A stretch of 64,000 bases of DNA. Source: Neopestalotiopsis rosae. Lineage: Eukaryota > Ascomycota > Sordariomycetes > Amphisphaeriales > Sporocadaceae. The notes under the pieces were generated by a model. The model was given only the letters and a program-made list of their open reading frames with translations. It had not been told where the DNA came from and made no database searches. The stretch spans positions 2,914,001 to 2,978,000 of the forward strand of contig JALGAS010000002.1 of the NCBI GenBank assembly GCA_023078685.1. The letters run 5' to 3'. The first letter of the stretch is position 1; the number at the start of each line of letters is the position of its first letter. Of this stretch, positions 58,589-64,000 are shown in pieces. Both the position numbers and the translations under genes were made by a program.

Positions 58589-59041
58589 AAGGACACTGTC
58601 TACGCTGGAAGAGCCCTTATCGGACTCGTCAAGATCTGAATCAGGTTCACTCGTGTTCTCGTCGCCATTGGCCATGGCCGTGTCCTCATTCTTCAGGCTT
58701 TCCTCGTCCAGGTCGACCTCCTCGTTCATCTCCGAGTGCAACACGAAACCACCGATGCCGTCTCTTCAAACTCGTAGCGACCTCCCTCTCCATTCTCGAC
58801 TCATCCTGGCTTCCCTCTTGCAGGGCGAGCTCGCTTATCTTCTCTCCCAGCTCCTCTCGACGGGAGGCAAGGGCATCTGTGAAGCGTTGGAACTTGTGAT
58901 CGGTCCATTCGAACTCGGTTTGTCCGTCTCTGGAGCCCTCTGCAGGAGCCCAGTCGGCCCAATTACGATAGTGCAAGTCGATGTCCCCATTTGAGGTCCG
59001 CCACAGACTCCTTCTCGACCTCGAGGTCGTCCGAGTCCTCG

Positions 59042-60204
59042 TCATCTCCGAACAAGCTGTCGTGGTCCTCTAGGGGGGAGACTGAGTCTCGCCCAAAGAC
59101 GCTCTCCACGCTGGAAGAGCCCTTCGAGAACTTTGATCTCGTTCGCATCTTGGTTTCCGCAGGAATCCTCAGCTTCGAGCTCTGTCTCAAGCTCCTGGGT
59201 GAGGTCCACGTCGTATGAAGCCTCACTGCCTCCAAACAGGCTATCGTGTTCCTCTGGTAGCTGGTCCATCTGCTCTCTCAGCCCTTTCTTCTGCGATCGG
59301 GGACGGGGATACAGAGTATCGACCCCCACTGGATCAAGCAGCCAGTGGTTCTCCGGAGAGACCTTGCTGATCTTGGGCGAACCAGTCGCCGAACAGTGCG
59401 TCGTGCGTGAAGGGCGGTCCTTGAACCTGCCAGGGGGGATACATAGTATCTCCCAAAGATGCCTCCCCAATCGCTCGAGGTCGGCATCGATCTCGGTAAC
59501 ACGAAGATCGGCCATCTCCCTGGTCATCAGCTCGACCTGGTCTCCGTCTCTTGCATCATTGTCGGCAGGAGCGACAGTCTCTTTGATGTTTTGGCTCATT
59601 TCGACATCATCAGTGGTCTTGGCCTTGTTGGCGGCCTCGTCGGGAGAAGGACTATTACGTTTGCGCTTGCGTGACTAGGAAGAAATGAGTATTAATTATC
59701 TTTCTTGGAAGATAAACGAACTTACGGGCTCCTCTGTGGCATCGTCCACCGACTGTTCATTGTCTTCTTCGTTCTCTGCGACGAAGAGACTATCCTCCTC
59801 AAGCTCGAGAAGCGAGTGGTTCTCGAGAGAGACCCCGGCTTCTTCTCTTCGTTGGGCTTCGTCTCCTTGTCCTCGTTGGATATGCAAATTTTATTAGACT
59901 TGCAAATGAGCCCGTGGAGCAAGCAGCGGCCGATAGGGAGGTCATCTCTCTCCTGTTTTCTGAGGTACGCTCCGTTGGGCGTGTGCTGGGCAGCCTTGTT
60001 GTGGTGGCTGTGGACATCTTTCCACTTGGGGCCAACGAATGTGCCGCAAGAGCATTGCCAGCGGATGTTTCCATCTTTCAGAGCAAACTTGCCCGTGTAT
60101 GTCATTAAGACTCTACGAGCGCTGGCCCGGGAGGCGATGGGCAAGGGATGGGTCTGGAGTAGTCGATCTTTAGCGAACTTGTCTCCCAACGGGGCGTCGT
60201 GCAT
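59042..60204 (-). CDS. Uncharacterised acidic protein with (H)DSLFG motifs and a CxC/H-rich segment (partial model)
   Basis: One intron is convincing: donor GTAAGT at 59725-59721 and acceptor CCTAG ending 59675 (51 nt). It joins NEQSVDDATEEP to SRKRKRNSPSPDEAANK, a likely nuclear localisation signal. Upstream, the frame starting MHDAPLGDKFAKDR (60204) contains RWQCSCGTFVGPKWKDVHSH, a C/H-rich segment that may bind metal. It must change frame near 59900, possibly by a GC-AG intron beginning GCAAGT, to reach ELEEDSLFVAENEEDN. Downstream, PEEHDSLFGGSEASYDVDL repeats the motif. No known domain is recognised. Hairpin motifs lie at 59073-59094, 59305-59327 and 59433-59454. Exon structure beyond the one clear intron is provisional. 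Confidence 0.42.
59073..59094. repeat. G-rich hairpin motif, copy C
   Basis: A G-run, then GAGACTGAGTCTC (perfect arms GAGACT/AGTCTC), then GCCC. On the minus strand it leads into a C-run and TAG, directly before the codons for EDHDSLFGDDE. Its outer flank matches copy B. Confidence 0.7.
59305..59327. repeat. G-rich hairpin motif, copy D
   Basis: GGGG, then GATACAGAGTATC, then GACCCCC. On the minus strand a C-rich stretch and GATCGCAG follow. The core is identical to copy F. Confidence 0.7.
59398..59438. repeat. 41-bp direct repeat, copy 1
   Basis: It begins GCGTCGTGCGTGAAGGG and ends CCTTGAACCTGCCAGGGGGG. It differs from the copy at 60194-60234 by one base. In one minus-strand frame it encodes WQVQGPPF followed by T/M-HDA. 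Confidence 0.75.
59433..59454. repeat. G-rich hairpin motif, copy E
   Basis: A G-run, then GATACATAGTATC, then TCCC. On the minus strand a C-run and TGGCAG follow. It is joined to the 41-bp block at 59398-59438 that is duplicated near copy F. Confidence 0.7.
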
Positions 60205-60234
60205 GAAGGGCGGTCCTTGAACCTGCCAGGGGGG
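60194..60234. repeat. 41-bp direct repeat, copy 2
   Basis: It begins GCGTCGTGCATGAAGGG. It differs from 59398-59438 at one position over 41 bp, which implies a recent duplication or conversion within this locus. Confidence 0.75.
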
Positions 60235-60261
60235 GAGCCCATGTTCTGTGACTGGGACTGA

Positions 60262-60285
60262 GGGGGGGGATACAGAGTATCACCC
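60262..60285. repeat. G-rich hairpin motif, copy F
   Basis: An eight-G run, then GATACAGAGTATC, then ACCC. On the minus strand an eight-C run and TCAG follow. In the frame used by MHDAPLGDKF this copy contains a TGA stop, so it cannot be coding in that frame. Confidence 0.7.
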
Positions 60286-61631
60286 GAAAAAGGCGTGCAT
60301 GGGGATGCTTCCGAGGACGGGTCTCCTGAGTGAATTCGATTCTTCTCTTTTAGCGCGAAGAAATCCGATTATTCTTCTCGAAAGTCGATTCTTTTCTGCG
60401 GCCCAGGCCCTCGCTCAGTTGGTTCGATTATTCTTTGCAGCTTTGGATCTTGCCCCAGGGCTGTTTTCTTGTCTGTGGCTCGGATTGTTCCTGCCCATGG
60501 GAGTCGGCGAGCTAGGGCCCGCGGCCGTCCCTGGAATGGTGACATAGTGTTGGGGACCCAAGCTCGCCGGTGGCCGTCCCTAAAGACATGGCGATCAATT
60601 TCTGGTCTTGTCCTGCAAAGAAATCTTTTCTGTTCATCGGCGCGTTGTGTGCTGGCGGCAGCATCATGAGTCGTCCTATCAGGACAAATGACACCAAGGC
60701 GACAGCTGTGACGACGGGTCAACTCATGGCCGAAGCATTGTGGTGGTCCTGTTTGTAATAGGGTGGCGGTCAGTAGTTGTTATGCAAACAGCCAGTGTCT
60801 GTCAACACCAAACTTACATTGTCATCTTTCGTCCCATGTCGGCGAAGGACACTTGACTATGCTGGCGGAAGATAGCATCAGGGCTTGGATGGATGAGTAA
60901 TGGAGATGTGATAGGATGAAAGACGACGATGGTAATGATAGTGAATGGTAATGAGGATAATGAATGATGATAAAGGTGGGAGAAGAAAAAAATTCGTCGG
61001 CGTGGCCAGCCAGGTAGATGACATTTATACTTGTGCCCGCGCCGGCCACTGATTACGACAACTGAACAATCATGAACAATCAACGCCAGCGCCGGGCGAC
61101 TGTCCTAATCACCGAGTGGACCCACAACAATCGGCCGGCGAGGGCGGTGAATATTGCAAGACTCTCATTTGCCAGGCGGCGGCGGCAGCAGCCTGGAGAC
61201 TGCATAGATGCCTTACTGCCAGCCGCGTTGTCTAGTCACTGAGCAAACGGCCCAGGGCACATGGCTTGGGGCTGGCTACGACTTGATGAGTGAGTTCTCC
61301 TTGGCAAGACTGAACAGAAGAGGCTCGTATGAGTGAGTCTTGTCTCTTTGGAATATTCTTGTATTCATTACTTGACTGATCTCGTCTGAGGTTCTTCATG
61401 CACTTGCCGCACTGGACGAACATCTGATCCTCGTTTCATTCCACATGCTCTATCAGTCGAGTTCCGGGCAGCCTGGACATGCAGTCACTCATCCATAGTA
61501 TGTAAGAAATGATGATTCATGGAGTCTTCATTCATGTCAAATTGGTGTCATGATGGAGTGTGCGTCGATTCAGGCGCCTATGATACACGATTGCTACTGT
61601 ACAAGCCTACTAAGCTAAACTTTTTGTCCTC
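60286..61631. other. Non-coding or decayed sequence between hairpin locus and SerRS gene
   Basis: The minus strand has a pyrimidine-rich leader-like region (about 60850-60990), an ATG at 60834, and an intron-like stretch 60750-60825 (GTAAGT; TACTGAC; CAAACAG). No frame continues well across it: beyond the acceptor one frame reads DHHNASAMS, a stop, then a hydrophobic run VVTAVALVSFVLIG. This may be a transcribed leader, an ncRNA or a broken small membrane-protein gene. From 61100 to 61631 I see nothing beyond the 3' flank of the SerRS gene. Confidence 0.35.
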
Positions 61632-63179
61632 TCATACTTTGTGTCGATGCTTCAACTCGATGCTCTCCTTGCCCATAAAAGGCCAAAGGCACTCTGGCAA
61701 CTTGACACGCATTTGCGACTCGTCCCAGCCATTCTCCAAAACCGCGGCAAGAACACGCGGTACAGCCAGAGCGGTACCGTTGACCGTCCAGGGAAAGACC
61801 ACTTTTCCAGCCGACTTGAATTTTGTGGCAAGTCTCCTCGTCTGGTAGTCGGTGCAGATACTGACGCTGGTCACCTCGCCCCATCCGTCATCCTTTTGCC
61901 GCCTCGAGGGGAAGAAGGCCTCAATGTCGCACTTTCGCGTGGCGGAGGCGCCGAGGTCCGTGGACGGCATCTCGAGGATGCGACAGTGCAGGCCGAGCAT
62001 CTCCAGGATCTCGGTCTGTATGTCGAGCATCTCGTCAAAGATCTCGGTCGTCGAGGACATGTTGGGCTCCGTCCAGGCAAACATTTCGACCTTGTTGAAC
62101 TCGTGTACCCGGTACAGGCCCTTTGTGTCCACGCCGCGCGCGCCTGCCTCGGCCCGGTAGCATCGCGAGACACCGATGCGCTTCATGGGCAAGTCGCTCT
62201 CATCAATGGTGGTGTTTGCCTTCATACCCGCCAGCGGAATCTCTGCCGTGCCAGCGAGCACCAGCTCGGGCTTGCCCCGTTCCCGATCAGCTTGAGACTG
62301 AGCCAGTGCGTAAATCTGTGTCTCGCCGTTCTGATCTCTGGGTTGGAAACCGCAAGCCGCGGCAATGTGCCCATATACAATACTAGGTGGTGTGACCCGC
62401 CTCCAGCCATGTTTTGTGGCCACCGCAAGGGCAAAGTCGATGAGTGCCTGCTCCAACTGCGCTCCCTCGTCGAGTAGATAGTACCATCCCCAGCCGGAGG
62501 ATGTCGCGGCGCCGGCAAAGTCGAGTAGTCCCAGCTCTGAGCCAATGTGCACGTGAGACCGCCAAACCCTGTCCGACTCTGCCGGTCGCGGCTCGGGATG
62601 ATCGTTGATATAGGAAAGCACGAGGGCCTCGTCTCCTCGTGGTGTCTGTTCGCTTGTCAAGTTGGGGATCTGCAGGGCAAGTTCCTCGATCTCGGTGGTG
62701 AGTTGGCTTTCATTGCGCTCAATGACCGAGAGCTTCTCCTTTAGCTGTTTTGCCTCCTCGAGAAGTTGTTCCTTGCTCATGTCCTTGAGCTGCAGTGTCT
62801 CTGGGTTCTCCTCGCCTTGTATCGTGGCCGGGTTTGCAATCTGCCTCCGGAGCAAGTTGCTTCGCTCGCGCAGGTGGCGGCCTTCCCTCTGATGCTCCTG
62901 CCATTGCTGGTGTAGATTGTTGATGCGGTCTGGATAGGTGCTCTGTGCCTTGTAATTCCTCTCCAGGCAGTTTTGTTCGTGCAACGTTGCATTCTGTCGT
63001 ATGTGCTTGATGTCAATATTTGGCCTCGGGGCAGTCGTCGGCCGTATCGAGGCAGGTTCTGCGGGACTCGAGGTTGAACTAGAGCTCAAGAGCCGCGACG
63101 ACGCGTGGAAGAAGCGCGAACTCGGAGCTTGTAGGCGGCATTGGCGGCAGACAAAGGGTCTGGCAGAGAGCCGTAACAT
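61632..63179 (-). CDS. Mitochondrial seryl-tRNA synthetase, 515 aa
   Basis: A single exon. The start is the ATG at 63179; the frame extends to 63218 only through a TTG. The N-terminus MLRLSARPFVCRQCRLQ is basic and amphipathic, with FFHASSRLL, as expected for a mitochondrial presequence. A long N-terminal coiled coil follows (SerRS tRNA-binding arm, about residues 80-190). The class II catalytic core shows motif 2 (RCYRAEAGARGVDTKGLYR, then HEFNKVEMF) and motif 3 (NGTALAVPRVLAAVLEN). The TAEIPL serine-binding segment is intact. It charges mitochondrial tRNA-Ser; the yeast counterpart is Dia4. The gene is complete and normal in length. Confidence 0.95.
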   Translation of the reverse strand: MLRLSARPFVCRQCRLQAPSSRFFHASSRLLSSSSTSSPAEPASIRPTTAPRPNIDIKHIRQNATLHEQNCLERNYKAQSTYPDRINNLHQQWQEHQREGRHLRERSNLLRRQIANPATIQGEENPETLQLKDMSKEQLLEEAKQLKEKLSVIERNESQLTTEIEELALQIPNLTSEQTPRGDEALVLSYINDHPEPRPAESDRVWRSHVHIGSELGLLDFAGAATSSGWGWYYLLDEGAQLEQALIDFALAVATKHGWRRVTPPSIVYGHIAAACGFQPRDQNGETQIYALAQSQADRERGKPELVLAGTAEIPLAGMKANTTIDESDLPMKRIGVSRCYRAEAGARGVDTKGLYRVHEFNKVEMFAWTEPNMSSTTEIFDEMLDIQTEILEMLGLHCRILEMPSTDLGASATRKCDIEAFFPSRRQKDDGWGEVTSVSICTDYQTRRLATKFKSAGKVVFPWTVNGTALAVPRVLAAVLENGWDESQMRVKLPECLWPFMGKESIELKHRHKV

Positions 63180-64000
63180 GTTGAAGACAGTCCAGGACCT
63201 CGAAATGGTCCTGCTCAACTGTGTGGCCGCTGTCCGTCTCTCGTAGTTATTTTGTTCAATATGATCCGATATCTTGCGATCCGCGACTGATCAATTTTAA
63301 GTGGAGCTGAGAGAGCTGCCCCGCCGGCCGACTTGCAGGGGTAGCTTATGTACGCTCGTACTCTTTACTACAGTATTCATACTATTTCCCCGGATACTAC
63401 ATAGTATACTTCAAGCTAAAGCAGTCGATCTTAGACCTCGGAGTCCTAAAATGCATAAACAAGTCTTCCATGCAATCAGAATGGAGTTTTAATAATATTG
63501 AAAATTGCACATTCGCTCATCGTTGTGCGATCACATGTTTTAGGTTGGACTACATCAAGATAGAGTGCACACACAACGTCAGCACTGGAATCTGGGGATG
63601 TCAGTCGAGCAGAGTTAAGGTTGATTCCGAAACCAACCTTTTGCGCTTGGAGGTCTGACCGTTGGTAGTGGATGCATAATCTGAGCATGTACATTCAGAA
63701 AAACTGTCATTGAAATCGTCAGTGGATTAGCCTGTAATTCATTCGACATGTTTATTTGGAAATACATGCTGAGGCTGAAGCTGGTAACTTGTGGAGGATT
63801 AAGTGCTCGTGAAATCACTTGGGAATGCAATAATAGCGGTAGACACGGGACAAATCAAGATCACTAAATGCAATGCAGAATGAGCTTTTGACGATCTATA
63901 TTAACAAGCTACCCCTATCTGAATCGTGAATCATAATCATAGTTGGCTGAATTTTGCCCATCCTAAGAGGCCGCTGTGAACCTGAATGAAAGAACAAGCT
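63180..64000. other. Upstream region of the SerRS gene and right end of window
   Basis: This contains the SerRS promoter and then AT-rich sequence to the window edge. No frame over about 70 codons occurs and no RNA gene or repeat family is recognised. Confidence 0.55.

Larger units (their letters stand above)
58280..59041 (-). pseudogene. Acidic coding-like segments in shifting frames (distal part of hairpin locus)
   Basis: Minus-strand sequence continuing the gene at 59042-60204 but needing changes of frame. Segment 1 (about 58990-59125) reads GRDSVSPLEDHDSLFGDDED. Segment 2 (about 58755-58985) reads NGDIDLHYRNWADWAPAEGS and then charged helix (LASRREELGEKISEL). Segment 3 (about 58560-58735) reads SEMNEEVDLDEESLKNEDTA and ends in GSSSVDSVLGRDSVSPLA. 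Each segment looks protein-like for 40-80 codons, but they lie in different frames. Short undetected introns or frameshift mutations could both explain this. Two hairpin motifs (58521-58541 and 58567-58588) lie in segment 3. I cannot decide between a spliced gene and a decayed one. Confidence 0.4.

Noticed and set aside
63387..63410. Palindrome GGATACTACATAGTATAC upstream of SerRS, similar to the hairpin motif
   Set aside because: Its arms and loop differ from the six-copy motif and it lacks the G-run/C-run on both sides; likely a chance A/T-rich palindrome.
1..64000. tRNA and rRNA genes
   Set aside because: Scanning by eye for T-arm-like GGTTCGANTCC and paired arms gave no convincing structure; a covariance search would be needed to exclude degenerate ones.

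Overview
The window is nuclear DNA of a filamentous ascomycete, most likely a Sordariomycete and plausibly Hypocreales. Short introns (about 51-104 nt, a few longer) have GTRAGT-type donors, CTAAC-like branch sites and YAG acceptors. Genes lie on both strands with no operons. Families include a Pth11-like membrane protein, Rav1, Hym1/Mo25, a PDK1/Pkh-type kinase, a GEN1/Yen1-type resolvase and a dynactin-type actin-related protein. No rRNA, tRNA, CRISPR array or intact transposon was recognised. Exon coordinates below were derived by hand from splice sites and reading-frame continuity.

Left part (1-13 kb): a gene-poor start, then a 2198-residue NACHT-ankyrin STAND (NLR-like) protein (1349-8067, minus), an HxxxD acyltransferase (8787-10303, minus) and a seven-helix Pth11-like protein (11310-12682, plus). 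Centre-left (13-28 kb) is a housekeeping block: Rav1, Sfi1, a 59-residue twin-CX9C protein resembling NDUFAF8, cytosolic isoleucyl-tRNA synthetase and Hym1. Centre (28-47 kb): an SDR, the SWI/SNF subunit Snf12/Rsc6, a PDK1-type kinase, two conserved-looking proteins of unknown function and a BTB protein, separated by long intergenic regions with pyrimidine-rich leaders. Right part (48-55 kb): the resolvase, the actin-related protein and a family-32 glycosyltransferase. The last gene is a mitochondrial seryl-tRNA synthetase (61632-63179, minus).

The unusual part is 55.2-60.9 kb, between the glycosyltransferase and the seryl-tRNA synthetase. It holds a small cysteine-cluster protein of unknown function and about 2.2 kb of degenerate repeats of roughly 140 bp, with a 15-bp minisatellite inside. 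Beyond these lies a minus-strand locus in which acidic coding segments with a recurring (H)DSLFG motif alternate between reading frames. Six copies of one G-rich hairpin motif (arms GAKAC/GTMTC) punctuate that locus. On the coding strand each hairpin leads into a C-run and usually an AG, as a 3' splice site would. Whether these are introner-like elements, coding repeats or debris of a decayed gene family cannot be settled from sequence alone, but this is the best candidate here for something undescribed. The other genes are ordinary cellular functions and do not form an obvious pathway cluster.
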